64,000 bases of DNA from Mycolicibacterium chubuense NBB4 (GTDB lineage Bacteria > Actinomycetota > Actinomycetes > Mycobacteriales > Mycobacteriaceae), in NCBI RefSeq assembly GCF_000266905.1, contig NC_018027.1:1922001-1986000 (forward strand). The letters run 5' to 3'. Position numbers and translations under genes: made by a program. The notes beneath the pieces are model-generated. The model had not been told where the DNA came from. It worked only from the letters and a program-made list of their open reading frames with translations, and did no database searches. Of this stretch, positions 20,842-28,890 are shown piece after piece (position 1 is the first letter of the stretch; every line of letters starts with the position of its first letter).

Positions 20842-21212
20842 GACGACCCCTCCGTCCTCAATCTCTTCATCAGGTCCCCGAGCCTCGCCGACTCGTCCTC
20901 ACCGATCTGCTCGAGGAAGAAGTTGAGAATCAACTCGCTGTCGCCACCGGACTCGAAAACGGTGCGCATCAACCGGGCGGAATGCTCTTCGCGGCTCATG
21001 GTCGGCCGATAGTGATAAGCCAGTCCGACCTTCTCCCGAACCAGCCATCCCTTGCGGAACAGGTTGTCCATCGTCGACATCACCGTGGTGTACGCGATCC
21101 GCCGGTGCTTCACCAACTCGTCGTGCACACTGCGAACCGTCGACGGCTGCTCGCGCGCCCACAGTATCTGCATGACGACGGATTCGAGTTCGCCGAACTC
21201 TCTCAACGCCAT
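20838..21212 (-). CDS. BlaI/MecI/CopY-family repressor
   Basis: 124 residues. A winged helix (about 1-80: LREFGELESVVMQILW, then TVMSTMDNLFRKGWL) is followed by a C-terminal dimerisation helix region (ELILNFFLEQIGEDES). It is cotranscribed with the M56 peptidase. ATG 21212 gives a GGGAG ribosome site 6 bases upstream; an ATG four codons earlier is weaker. Upstream, a TACTAT -10 and the palindrome CTACGTAG fit autoregulation. Related CTACG/CGTAG palindromes occur at two other promoters in this block, so it may control several of these genes. Confidence 0.88.
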   Translation of the reverse strand: MALREFGELESVVMQILWAREQPSTVRSVHDELVKHRRIAYTTVMSTMDNLFRKGWLVREKVGLAYHYRPTMSREEHSARLMRTVFESGGDSELILNFFLEQIGEDESARLGDLMKRLRTEGSS

Positions 21213-21248
21213 TCGCACTCCCATTGCCTGTCGATCGTCGCCGCGAAG

Positions 21249-21256
21249 CTACGTAG
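21249..21256. promoter_or_regulatory. Palindrome CTACGTAG upstream of blaI-type gene
   Basis: A perfect 8-bp palindrome lies between a TACTAT -10 (minus strand) and the repressor start, with a further TAGTAG 3 bases away. It shares the CTACG half-site with the elements at 22933-22960 and 31660-31678. Candidate operator for the BlaI-type repressor. Confidence 0.4.
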
Positions 21257-21276
21257 CGCGATAGTAGTCCTCGCTG

Positions 21277-22161
21277 TCACGTGCCCTCGCGGGCACGGGA
21301 CGCGTCCTCGGCGACATCTTGGGTGCCGGCGGGCCCGTGCGCATCCCGGCGGTGCCGCCGGAGCCGCACGCCGAGCCACACCAGCGCCACGACGGCGACT
21401 GCGGCCAGCACGCCGACATCGTCGGCAGCCGAGGTCAACCGGCTCAGCCATACCTGCAGGTCGTACTGGGAGTCGACGCTCAACATGCCGCCGAGGCTGG
21501 CCGTGCCGTCGGTGAGTACGAACAAGCCGCCGATTCCGACGAGTACCAGTCCGGAGATCAGCGACGTGGTGTGTGTCCGCACGGGACCGAGGCTGATGAC
21601 GCGGCCCCGGAGCCAGGACCGTCGTCCCAGCGCGAAACGTTCCCACGTCCAGGCCAGCACCAGCAAGGGGGCCGCCATCCCCAGCGCGTAGAGCGCCATC
21701 AGCAGCGCGCCGTAGACCGGATCGGCCCCCATCGCCGACATGGTCAGGACTGCGCCGAGCAGAGGCCCCGCGCAGAAACCCGCGAGCCCGTACACCGCAC
21801 CCAGCGCCAGCACCGAGAGCGTCGACGAGATCCGGATGCGGGCCGACAGCCGTGAGGCCGCCGACAGTCCGAAACCCTTGCCCAGCAGGGTCATGATCCC
21901 GAAGGCGATGAGGATCACACCGCCGATCACCGTGACCTGTTCGCGATATCGGGTCAACGCGCTGCCCATCGCACCGACTCCGGCGCCGAGTGGCACCAGG
22001 ACGGCGCAGAGTCCGCCCCAGAAGAACAGCGTGCGCTGGACGAGCCGCTGGGTGCGATCGAACGCGTAGGCGAAGAACGACGGCAGCAACAGCGCCGAAC
22101 ACGGACTCAGCAGCGACGCGACGCCGCCGAGGAACGCGCCCGCGATGCCGACGCCGTTCAC
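21277..22161 (-). CDS. CcdA-like transmembrane thiol-disulfide transporter
   Basis: 294 residues with six predicted membrane helices. The two redox Cys typical of CcdA are visible, one in LLSPCSALLLPS (about residue 21) and one in AGFCAGPLLGAV (about 129), each next to Pro or Gly. CcdA proteins pass electrons from cytoplasmic thioredoxin to extracytoplasmic thiol proteins. The start overlaps the stop of the upstream DsbA-like gene by 4 bases, so the pair is one redox unit. The tail (about 260-294) is charged and cytoplasmic. This is not the main ccdA-resABC cytochrome c cluster, so its client is probably the adjacent thioredoxin-fold protein or an envelope metal protein. Confidence 0.85.
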   Translation of the reverse strand: MNGVGIAGAFLGGVASLLSPCSALLLPSFFAYAFDRTQRLVQRTLFFWGGLCAVLVPLGAGVGAMGSALTRYREQVTVIGGVILIAFGIMTLLGKGFGLSAASRLSARIRISSTLSVLALGAVYGLAGFCAGPLLGAVLTMSAMGADPVYGALLMALYALGMAAPLLVLAWTWERFALGRRSWLRGRVISLGPVRTHTTSLISGLVLVGIGGLFVLTDGTASLGGMLSVDSQYDLQVWLSRLTSAADDVGVLAAVAVVALVWLGVRLRRHRRDAHGPAGTQDVAEDASRAREGT

Positions 22162-22910
22162 CGCGCCGCCGACGCCGTGTCGATGGCGCTGACGAAGACG
22201 TCGGTGGGTTGCGCGCCCAGCACCGGTTTACCGTTGATCACGAAGGCCGGTGTGCTCGGTACGCCGATTCGGTTGCCCTGCGCCAGGTCTTCGTTGATCG
22301 CCGCGTCGAAAGTGGTGCTTTTCATTCCGGCGGTGAACTCGGCGATGTCGGGGACACCCGCCTGCCGAGCGAAATCCTGCAGCGCCGCCTCGGTGAGGTC
22401 GGGGTGCCCGCGCTCCGGCGCCGCGGCGAACACCGCGCGATTGAAATCCCAGAATCGGCCCTGCTGCGCCGCCGCCCGACCGGCGCGGGCGGCGAGCATG
22501 GACTGCTCGCCGAAAATCGGGAAGTCGCGCCATTCGACACGCAGCGTGCCCGCATCGACGAAGCGGTGGATCAGTTCGGGTTCGGTGTCGCGGCTGAACT
22601 TGGCGCAGAACGGGCATCGGTAGTCGGCGAACATCACCATGACGACCGGAGCGCCCGGATCGCCGAGTGCCAGGGGATCACCGGCCACCCGGCGCTCTGT
22701 CGACGCACTCCCGGGGCCCGGGGCTGCCGGATCAGCCGCCCCGGCGGAGCCCGGTGCGGTCACCGACGACATCGGGGCCTCGGCCGAAGTCGACGCTCCG
22801 GAGTCGTCGGCGCCCATGACCAGGTAGAGGATCAGCCCCACGGCGAGCACGACGAGGCCGCCGATGAACAACACATCCTTGGTCACACTGTCGCTTCGCG
22901 AAACACCCAC
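22158..22910 (-). CDS. Membrane-anchored DsbA/thioredoxin-fold protein
   Basis: About 250 residues. An N-terminal anchor (about 14-33, LFIGGLVVLAVGLILYLV) is followed by an Ala/Pro/Ser-rich linker (about 35-75) and a DsbA-type thioredoxin fold. The active site is CPFC in FADYRCPFCAKFS (about 98-101) and the cis-Pro loop is GVPSTPAFVINGKPV near the C-terminus. GTG 22910 gives GGAGG at 5 bases; GTG 22916 is an alternative two codons longer. It is translationally coupled to the CcdA-like gene, which fits a reduced (reductase or metal-loading) role rather than simple oxidation. It is divergent from the L,D-transpeptidase across a palindrome-rich promoter. Confidence 0.87.
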   Translation of the reverse strand: MGVSRSDSVTKDVLFIGGLVVLAVGLILYLVMGADDSGASTSAEAPMSSVTAPGSAGAADPAAPGPGSASTERRVAGDPLALGDPGAPVVMVMFADYRCPFCAKFSRDTEPELIHRFVDAGTLRVEWRDFPIFGEQSMLAARAGRAAAQQGRFWDFNRAVFAAAPERGHPDLTEAALQDFARQAGVPDIAEFTAGMKSTTFDAAINEDLAQGNRIGVPSTPAFVINGKPVLGAQPTDVFVSAIDTASAAR

Positions 22911-22932
22911 GTCCACCTCCGTGCTACCGTAA

Positions 22933-22960
22933 ATCTACGTACCTACGGCGTAGATACGTA
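22933..22960. promoter_or_regulatory. Nested palindromes in the DsbA-like/Ldt divergent promoter
   Basis: ATCTACG (22933-22939) is complementary to CGTAGAT (22949-22955). Inside is CTACG-G-CGTAG (22943-22953), and two TACGTA palindromes lie at 22936-22941 and 22955-22960. The element sits between divergent starts at 22910 and 23021. It resembles the CTACGTAG element before the BlaI-type gene, so a shared repressor is plausible. Confidence 0.55.
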
Positions 22961-23020
22961 AGGTTCTTGGTACCACATCGCGGCGCCGACAGAGTTCACA
23001 CGCCAGACGGGGGGCACACC

Positions 23021-24325
23021 GTGCCGGAAACGCGGGAGGGTTTCCTGAATGCGCCGGTCGAGTCGGTCGATACTGCTCGCCGGGCCCGACGGATGCGGAC
23101 GACCCTGGCCGTCGTCGCCGTCGTGCTGGTCGCCGCGGTGATCGCGGTGGTCACGGTGGTCGCCAACCGTCACGGGGGCGATGCCGCCGACCCGTTCTCT
23201 GCGCCGAGTACTCCGGCGGCGGTCCCGGCCCTGGTCACCGTGACGCCGCCGTCGGGTGCGCGCGGAGTGGACCCGACGGGCGCCGTGCGTGTCGGCGCGA
23301 CACGCGGCGAACTCGTGGCCGTCACGATGGTCAACGAGCAGAACAAGACCGTGCCCGGGGTGATGACGCCCGACAACCTCGTCTGGAAGCCGACGACACC
23401 GTTGGGGTACGGCCGCACCTACACGATCACCGTGTCGAGTCGCGGGGCCACCGGAGTCCCCGCGACACAGACGTCGACGTTCACCACGCTGACGCCCAGT
23501 AACCAGACCGCGGTGTCGCTGACCACGACGTCCGGAGCGACGTTGGTCGACGGCAACACCTACGGCGTCGGCACGGTGGTGGTGGCCCGTTTCGATGAAC
23601 CGATCGCCGACCGCGCTGCGGCTCAACGGCGTCTGAGCGTCAAGACCACACCACCCGTGGAAGGCTCGTGGTACTGGATGGACGACCAGACCGCGCACTG
23701 GCGGCCGCGGGAGTATTACGCCCCAGGCACCCAGGTGGTCGTCGCCGCCGACATCTACGGCGCCCTGCTGGGCGACGGGCTCTACGGCCAGGGGGACAAG
23801 AGCGTCTCGTTCCGCATCGGTGAGTCGCACGTCTCCATCGCCGACGACGCGACGAAACAGATCAGCGTCTATCGCAACGGGGATCTCGTTCGCACCATAC
23901 CGACCTCGATGGGTATGGGAGGTTCGGAAACCGTTGCCGGGCAGGAAATTTCGTTCTGGACGCAGCCGGGCACCTACACGGTGATGGACAAAGCCAATCC
24001 GGTGGTCATGGACTCCTCGACCTACGGGCTACCGATCAACTCGCGGCTCGGGTACAAGGAGACGATCAACTACGCCGTCCGGCTGAGCAACAGCGGCATC
24101 TACGTGCACCAGCTGGAAAGCACCGTGTGGGCGCAGGGCAACACGAATGTCTCTCACGGCTGTCTGAACGTCAACGCCGACAACGCGCGCTGGTTCTACG
24201 ATTTCTCGCAACCGGGCGATGTCTTCGAGGTGCGCAACACCGGCGGTGAACCTCTGCCCGTATGGCAGAACGGCGACTGGGGTGTGTCGTGGAGCGATTG
24301 GCTTGCGGGCAGCGCCCTGTCCTGA
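23021..24325 (+). CDS. L,D-transpeptidase (YkuD) with Ig-like domain
   Basis: 434 residues. A cytoplasmic N-terminus leads to one membrane anchor (about 28-49, TTLAVVAVVLVAAVIAVV), then Big/Ig-like domains (about 70-270) and a catalytic YkuD domain (about 285-410) with HQLE and SHGCLNV. The Cys makes the 3-3 cross-links of mycobacterial peptidoglycan or attaches proteins to it, and this class is inhibited by carbapenems. There is no lipobox, so it is anchored and not a lipoprotein. GTG 23021 is chosen for GGGGGG 5 bases upstream; a TTG 18 codons earlier is less likely. Placement beside a BlaI/M56 pair is suggestive of cell-wall stress control. Confidence 0.92.
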   Translation: MPETREGFLNAPVESVDTARRARRMRTTLAVVAVVLVAAVIAVVTVVANRHGGDAADPFSAPSTPAAVPALVTVTPPSGARGVDPTGAVRVGATRGELVAVTMVNEQNKTVPGVMTPDNLVWKPTTPLGYGRTYTITVSSRGATGVPATQTSTFTTLTPSNQTAVSLTTTSGATLVDGNTYGVGTVVVARFDEPIADRAAAQRRLSVKTTPPVEGSWYWMDDQTAHWRPREYYAPGTQVVVAADIYGALLGDGLYGQGDKSVSFRIGESHVSIADDATKQISVYRNGDLVRTIPTSMGMGGSETVAGQEISFWTQPGTYTVMDKANPVVMDSSTYGLPINSRLGYKETINYAVRLSNSGIYVHQLESTVWAQGNTNVSHGCLNVNADNARWFYDFSQPGDVFEVRNTGGEPLPVWQNGDWGVSWSDWLAGSALS

Positions 24326-24349
24326 GAGCTGCGCTGTCGAGCGGGCCGG

Positions 24350-24646
24350 CTATCGTCCCGTCGTCGTGGAGCCCGTCCCGCCGCGGCTGAACGGGTCGGG
24401 CACCCAGTCGTTGGAGCCCATCGTGGGCGCCCATTGGCAGCCCTGGTTGTTCCACGAGAACGGCCCCCAGCAGCCCGGGTCCCACGGTTGCGCGGGGTTC
24501 TGGGCCACCGTTGTCGTCGTCGCAGATGCCGTCGCGGGAACGATCCCGGTCACGTGAGGCTGGTCGGCACTGAGTGCGCCGCTGGCCGACGGCCAGAGGG
24601 CTGCGGCGCAAACGGCGAGGCCGACAAGGGGGCGGCTGATGGACAT
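24350..24646 (-). CDS. Small secreted protein of unknown function
   Basis: 98 residues. A clear signal peptide (about 1-25, PLVGLAVCAAALWPSASG) is followed by a Thr/Ala linker and a short Trp/Pro/Gly-rich mature domain. That domain has two Cys (DPGCWGPFSWNNQGCQW), probably one disulfide. ATG 24646 is preceded by GAGGTGAAGTC. I do not recognise a named family. It converges with the L,D-transpeptidase and lies between it and the SigC-like gene, so it may be an envelope accessory protein. The 209 bases beyond its start hold no gene I can support. Confidence 0.65.
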   Translation of the reverse strand: MSISRPLVGLAVCAAALWPSASGALSADQPHVTGIVPATASATTTTVAQNPAQPWDPGCWGPFSWNNQGCQWAPTMGSNDWVPDPFSRGGTGSTTTGR

Positions 24647-24855
24647 GACTTCACCTCGGGTCGACGTCCTGCGCGCCCGTGATCGGGAGCGTGGTGTCAT
24701 TCGACAGCCCGCGGCGGCGCCAAAACTAGGGGCTTTTGCCCTTGAGGTGCACAGGCGCGTTCCGGCCTGTCACAGGCTCCGGCGCCGGTCGGGGTGGACG
24801 TCGGTAGCGAACAGCTGATGCGGATCAAGATGTCTGCCGCGTCAGCGGGCCACGA

Positions 24856-25410
24856 TCAGCCGGCCTGGTTCTGCTCAGAGGCGGCGCGCACAAGATCATC
24901 CCGAGCGCGTGCCACCCTCGACCGAATGGTCCCTATCGGGCATCCGCAGATATCGGCGGCTTCGGCGTAGCTGAGTCCGAGAACCTGCGTCAGCACCAGC
25001 GCCTCGCGTCGATCTTGGTCGAGGCCCTCGAGCAAGATCCGGATCTCCACCATGTTCTCGATGCGGGCACCCCCACCTGTGCCGTCGAGCATGTCGTCGA
25101 GGTCGACAATGTGGGCCGGCCGCGGGCGGCTGGTGTTGTAACGGATCTGGTCGACCACGACGCGGCGGGCGATCGACAGCAACCACGTCTTTGCCGTCGA
25201 GCGCCCGCTGAAGCGCGGTAGCGACTTCATCGCCCGCAGGAAGGTCTCCTGGGTCAGGTCGTCGGCGCTTCCGGGGTCGGCCAGATAGGCGACCGTGCGC
25301 CACACATCCTGCTGGGTGAGGGCGATGAATTGGGTGAGCGCGGCCTGATCACCCCTGCCTGCCAATTTGGCGAGGTGGGTAACTTGGTCATCGTCGCCGC
25401 GTGTCGCCAC
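24856..25410 (-). CDS. sigC: ECF sigma factor, SigC-like
   Basis: 184 residues, almost the length I recall for M. tuberculosis SigC (185). Region 2 is near 25-95 (QQDVWRTVAYLADPG, SADDLTQETFLRAM, then STAKTWLLSIARRVV). Region 4 is near 125-180 (LVLTQVLGLSYAEAADICGCPIGTIRSRVARARD). Wording matches SigC closely. GTG 25410 is chosen because TACGCT lies 8 bases upstream; a much longer open frame through the antisense of the ATPase gene is not real. SigC in M. tuberculosis controls copper-acquisition genes including ctpB and Rv0102. Here it is directly divergent from a CtpB-like ATPase. M. smegmatis is said to lack sigC. Confidence 0.87.
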   Translation of the reverse strand: MATRGDDDQVTHLAKLAGRGDQAALTQFIALTQQDVWRTVAYLADPGSADDLTQETFLRAMKSLPRFSGRSTAKTWLLSIARRVVVDQIRYNTSRPRPAHIVDLDDMLDGTGGGARIENMVEIRILLEGLDQDRREALVLTQVLGLSYAEAADICGCPIGTIRSRVARARDDLVRAASEQNQAG

Positions 25411-25431
25411 AATCGGAGAGCGTAGGTCATC

Positions 25432-25458
25432 GACGCCGGGAACTCGTCGCCGCGTTCC
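25432..25458 (-). promoter_or_regulatory. Candidate ECF-type promoter for the sigC-like gene
   Basis: On the minus strand GGAAC (25458-25454) and CGTC (25435-25432) are 18 bases apart, a general ECF -35/-10 layout, just upstream of the sigma gene. It could allow autoregulation. It does not match the recalled SigC consensus (SSSAAT, CGTSSS) in the -35 AAT, so confidence is low. Confidence 0.3.
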
Positions 25459-25509
25459 GACGACTCTGTACTCGTAGCCCCGGGCAACACAGGAGGAGAG
25501 ATCGCCACG

Positions 25510-27765
25510 ATGTCGACGCCGACAACCGTCACCGACGAGGTGATGCCGTCCATTCGGCGGGTGCAGTTGGACCTGACGGGAATGTCCTGCGCCGCATGCG
25601 CGGCGCGGGTCGAGTCGGCGTTGAACAAGGTGCCGGGCGTGCGCGCGTCGGTGAACTTCGCGACGCGGGTGGCGACGATCGAGGCAGGCGAAAACCCGTC
25701 CGCGACCGAGCTGTGCGAGGTCGTCAGGCGCGCCGGCTACGACGCCGAGCCCCGCCAGGCCGCACTGGGCACCGATGTGGATCCCGACGCCGAGCACGCT
25801 CGGCACCTGCTGACCCGGCTCGCCGTCGCCGCGGTCCTGTTCGTCCCGCTCGCAGACCTGTCGGTGATGTTCGCCGTCGTCCCCAGCACACGCTTCACGG
25901 GCTGGCAGTGGGTGCTCACGGCGCTGGCGCTTCCCGTGGTCACGTGGGCGGCATGGCCCTTCCACCGGGTGGCGCTGCGACAGGCGCGGCACAGGACTGC
26001 GTCGATGGAGACGCTCATCTCCGTTGGGATCACCGCAGCATCGGTGTGGTCGCTCTACACCGTGTTCGGCGAGCGTCACACCCGCCGCGCAGGTGGGATC
26101 TGGCAGGCAATCCTCGGAAGCGACGCCATTTATTTCGAGGTCGCCGCCGGGGTGACGGTGTTCGTGCTGGCGGGCCGCTACTTCGAAGCCCGGGCCAAGT
26201 CCCAGGCGGGTGGTGCGCTGCGAGCGCTCGCAGCGCTGAGCGCCAAGGACGTCACCGTGCTGCTCGGCGACGGATCCGAGATGACGATCCCGGCCGACGA
26301 ACTCGCCGAACAACAGCGCTTCGTGGTGCGGCCGGGCCAGACGATCGCCGCCGACGGTCTGGTACTCGAGGGTTCGGCCGCCATCGACATGAGCGCGATG
26401 ACCGGAGAGGCCAAGCCGCAGGGCGTCAGGCCCGGCAGCAACGTGATCGGCGGTACCGTCGTCCTGGACGGCCGGCTGATTGTGGAGGCGGCGGCGGTTG
26501 GAGCTGACACTCAATTCGCCGGGATGGTCCGGCTCGTGGAGGAGGCGCAGGCGCAGAAGGCCGACGCCCAACGGCTCGCCGATCGCATTTCCGCGGTGTT
26601 CGTTCCGGTGGTCTTCGCCATCGCCGCGCTCACGGCGGTGGGGTGGTTGTTCGCCGGCGGGGGAGCCGACCGCGCGTTCGCGGCGGCACTGGCCGTGCTC
26701 GTCATCGCCTGTCCGTGCGCCCTCGGGTTGGCGACGCCGACCGCGATGATGGTCGCTTCGGGCCGGGGTGCGCAGCTGGGAATCTTCCTCAAGGGGCACA
26801 AGGCGCTGGAGGCGACCCGCACCGTGGACACGGTCGTTTTCGACAAGACCGGCACGCTGACCACCGGCCGACTGAGCGTCGGCGCCGTCGTCACCGCTGA
26901 AGGCTGGGACAGCGGCGAGGTCCTCGCCTACGCGGCCGCCGTCGAATCGGCTTCCGAGCACGCCGTCGCGCTGGCCATCACCGGCGCAACCGAGCAAAGG
27001 CTAGAGGTGGACGATTTCGTCGCCGTTCCTGGCCGCGGGGTGAGGGGAACCGTGGCCGGTCGGACTGTCCGCGTGGGCAAGCCGAATTGGATCGTTTCGA
27101 GTGCCGATGCGCCCTGTTTGCAGGTCGCCCGTCGCGCGGCGGAGGCGCGCGGCGAGAGCGTCGTCTTCGTCGAGATCGACGGCAACCCGTGCGGTGTCAT
27201 CAGCATTTCCGACAAAGTGAAGAGTTCCGCACCCGACGCTTTGGCAGCGTTGCATGCGCGAGGGCTCCGGACGGTACTGCTGACCGGCGACAATCCGGCT
27301 TCTGCGGCGGCGGTCGCCACTAGCGTGGGGATCGACGAGGTCATCGCCGACGTGCTTCCCGACGGGAAGGTCGAGGTCATCGAGCAACTGCGCGACCACG
27401 GTCGCGTGGTGGCGATGATCGGCGACGGTATCAACGACGGGCCCGCGCTTGCCTGCGCCGACCTCGGCATGGCGATCGGCCGCGGTACCGACGTCGCGAT
27501 CGGCGCCGCCGACATCATCCTGGTCCGCGAGGATCTCGCCGTCATTCCCCAGGCGCTGGATCTGGCGGCCGCCACGATGCGCACGATCAAGGTGAACATG
27601 ATCTGGGCCTTCGGCTACAACATCGCGGCGATCCCGATCGCCGCCGCGGGTCTGCTGAATCCGTTGATCGCGGGTGCGGCGATGGCATTCTCGTCGTTCT
27701 TCGTCGTCTCGAACAGCTTGCGGCTCCGCAATTTCGGAGTCACGCGCCGATCGATAACGACATGA
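25510..27765 (+). CDS. ctpB: Copper-type P1B ATPase, CtpB-like
   Basis: 751 residues (recalled CtpB length about 752). Order: an N-terminal heavy-metal domain with GMSCAAC (about 24-30); helices; actuator [10 protein letters not shown]; the CPCALG ion-binding helix with [13 protein letters not shown] after it; phosphorylation motif DKTGTLT; and [13 protein letters not shown] and the N-domain CxxC indicate Cu(I). Wording such as [14 protein letters not shown] and [20 protein letters not shown] matches CtpA/CtpB, closest to CtpB as I recall it. The ribosome site GGAGGAG is 11 bases from ATG. It is divergent from the SigC-like gene and followed by a metallothionein-like gene. CtpB may load copper into exported enzymes rather than detoxify. 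Confidence 0.92.
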   Translation: MSTPTTVTDEVMPSIRRVQLDLTGMSCAACAARVESALNKVPGVRASVNFATRVATIEAGENPSATELCEVVRRAGYDAEPRQAALGTDVDPDAEHARHLLTRLAVAAVLFVPLADLSVMFAVVPSTRFTGWQWVLTALALPVVTWAAWPFHRVALRQARHRTASMETLISVGITAASVWSLYTVFGERHTRRAGGIWQAILGSDAIYFEVAAGVTVFVLAGRYFEARAKSQAGGALRALAALSAKDVTVLLGDGSEMTIPADELAEQQRFVVRPGQTIAADGLVLEGSAAIDMSAMTGEAKPQGVRPGSNVIGGTVVLDGRLIVEAAAVGADTQFAGMVRLVEEAQAQKADAQRLADRISAVFVPVVFAIAALTAVGWLFAGGGADRAFAAALAVLVIACPCALGLATPTAMMVASGRGAQLGIFLKGHKALEATRTVDTVVFDKTGTLTTGRLSVGAVVTAEGWDSGEVLAYAAAVESASEHAVALAITGATEQRLEVDDFVAVPGRGVRGTVAGRTVRVGKPNWIVSSADAPCLQVARRAAEARGESVVFVEIDGNPCGVISISDKVKSSAPDALAALHARGLRTVLLTGDNPASAAAVATSVGIDEVIADVLPDGKVEVIEQLRDHGRVVAMIGDGINDGPALACADLGMAIGRGTDVAIGAADIILVREDLAVIPQALDLAAATMRTIKVNMIWAFGYNIAAIPIAAAGLLNPLIAGAAMAFSSFFVVSNSLRLRNFGVTRRSITT

Positions 27766-27901
27766 TTCCGACGATGCGCCGTATTGCCCATCCGGCTCGG
27801 CGTCCGAAGGGAGTTTCTGCGTCGTTCCGCGGCGGAACCGCCTGTCGGGGAGCAGAATCGCCAAGCGGGTGCAGAGGCGGATCTTCGAGGAGGGATGTGC
27901 C

Positions 27902-28042
27902 ATGGCGCGCGAGGCCGGCGACCGTTACGAATGCGACGAGTGTGGCTGTGTCCTGCAGTACGAGAAGGCGTGTCCATGCTCGTCTGAGAGCGAACACACC
28001 GAGATGTGCTGTGACAAGCCGATGAGTAAGGTTCCCGCCTGA
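27902..28042 (+). CDS. MymT-like small cysteine-rich metallothionein
   Basis: 46 residues, too short for most gene callers. The seven Cys are at 11, 14, 16, 24, 26, 36 and 37: C-x2-CxC-x7-CxC-x9-CC. M. tuberculosis MymT, as I recall it, also has seven Cys with C-x4-CxC-x7-CxC-x8-CxC and an EAG motif before the first Cys; here EAG is at residues 4-6. GGAGGG is placed about 7 bases before ATG. It begins 136 bases after the copper ATPase. The likely role is buffering Cu(I) in the cytoplasm. Zinc or a rubredoxin-like iron knuckle is the alternative, but CxC pairs favour a Cu(I) cluster. No obvious RicR/CsoR box was seen in the gap. Confidence 0.72.
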   Translation: MAREAGDRYECDECGCVLQYEKACPCSSESEHTEMCCDKPMSKVPA

Positions 28043-28064
28043 CACTGACGGCGGTACCGGGGGC

Positions 28065-28706
28065 TTAGCGGTCATCTGCCGCGTTGGAGGCCCTCATTTC
28101 CGGCTGCGAGCGCTCGATCGGTGTCGCGACGACCGACAACCATCCGAGGGTCAGCAGGACGACGCTGACGTCGGCGACCGAGAGCCATAGCGGCGTGGCT
28201 TGCGCTTGTCCGGTCCGGTGCCACCAAAAGGCGCCGATCCCGATCACAGCCGACACTCCACCGGTGTAGGCGGCGGCGCAGCAATAGCGGAAGCGTCTCA
28301 CGATCAACGCGGCTGCGGACGTGATTACCGGCAGCGTCAGTACCACTGTCGCGACGATCGAAACTCTGTCGGCATCGTGGACGGACGGCGCGCTCCGGTT
28401 GCCGGTCCACCACAGAGCGACGCTCACCGGGAGAAGGGCGGTCAGCGCGACGACGATCAGCCGACGGCCTCGCCCGATCCACATGTCCTCGAGCACGCGC
28501 GACTCGATGTCAGCGAGCATCTCAGCGACGGAGCCGCTGCGCGGATCGGTCAACACTGTTCCTTTCGCCCAGACGACAGCGATACCCGTCATGTGGTCGG
28601 ATACCCGGGCCCGTTGGTTCCGGTCTGTGACGAAGTCGCCGTCGTCTTCGCGCGTCCGGAACTCGCCGAGTTCCGGATCCGATCTGTCCTGAATGGCGAC
28701 CGACAT
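28065..28706 (-). CDS. Four-helix membrane protein of unknown function
   Basis: 213 residues as drawn. The first 38 are hydrophilic with low resemblance to anything. From MTGIAVVWAKGTVL onward there is a short soluble part, then four likely helices: RRLIVVALTALLPVSVALWW, VSIVATVVLTLPVITSAAAL, YTGGVSAVIGIGAFWW and LSVADVSVVLLTLGWLSVVA. ATG 28592 is a strong alternative start, giving 175 residues; neither start has a Shine-Dalgarno sequence. CC at the end of helix two/start of helix three could bind metal, but that is speculation. It converges on the metallothionein-like gene with a 22-base gap. The 184 bases upstream hold no gene I can support. Confidence 0.55.
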   Translation of the reverse strand: MSVAIQDRSDPELGEFRTREDDGDFVTDRNQRARVSDHMTGIAVVWAKGTVLTDPRSGSVAEMLADIESRVLEDMWIGRGRRLIVVALTALLPVSVALWWTGNRSAPSVHDADRVSIVATVVLTLPVITSAAALIVRRFRYCCAAAYTGGVSAVIGIGAFWWHRTGQAQATPLWLSVADVSVVLLTLGWLSVVATPIERSQPEMRASNAADDR

Positions 28707-28890
28707 CGATCGGCCGAGACGGCGAAGAGCGCCGCCAACGACCTGACCGAGAACAACGCGACAAGTTCATGTGCGCACAGTGCGAGGTCATCGGCCGGTG
28801 CGGTCGGCACGCCCTCGAGGTCGGGGAGGCGTTCGGGGTCCGGGGTGGGTTGTCGGCTGTCGAACGCGCGCCACGGGCCCGGTGTGCGAC

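Noticed and set aside
25411..25509. SigC-consensus promoter (SSSAAT-N16-20-CGTSSS) before the copper ATPase
   Set aside because: No good match to the recalled consensus was found on the plus strand. GGGAAC at about 25438 has no properly spaced CGT partner.
24856..26997. A 713-codon open frame on the minus strand that ends in the SigC-like sequence
   Set aside because: Only the last 184 codons resemble a protein. The rest is antisense to the copper ATPase gene in high-GC DNA. The sigma factor starts at 25410, next to its own -10.
27825..27845. GTTCCGC/GCGGAAC palindrome after ctpB as a terminator
   Set aside because: After allowing a loop the stem is only about 5-6 bp and no T-run follows, so terminator or operator function cannot be supported.
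28707..28890. Possible small gene between the membrane protein and the CbiM-like gene
   Set aside because: Frames here are Arg/Ser-rich shadows without a ribosome site or recognisable motif; the stretch probably holds only promoter sequence.
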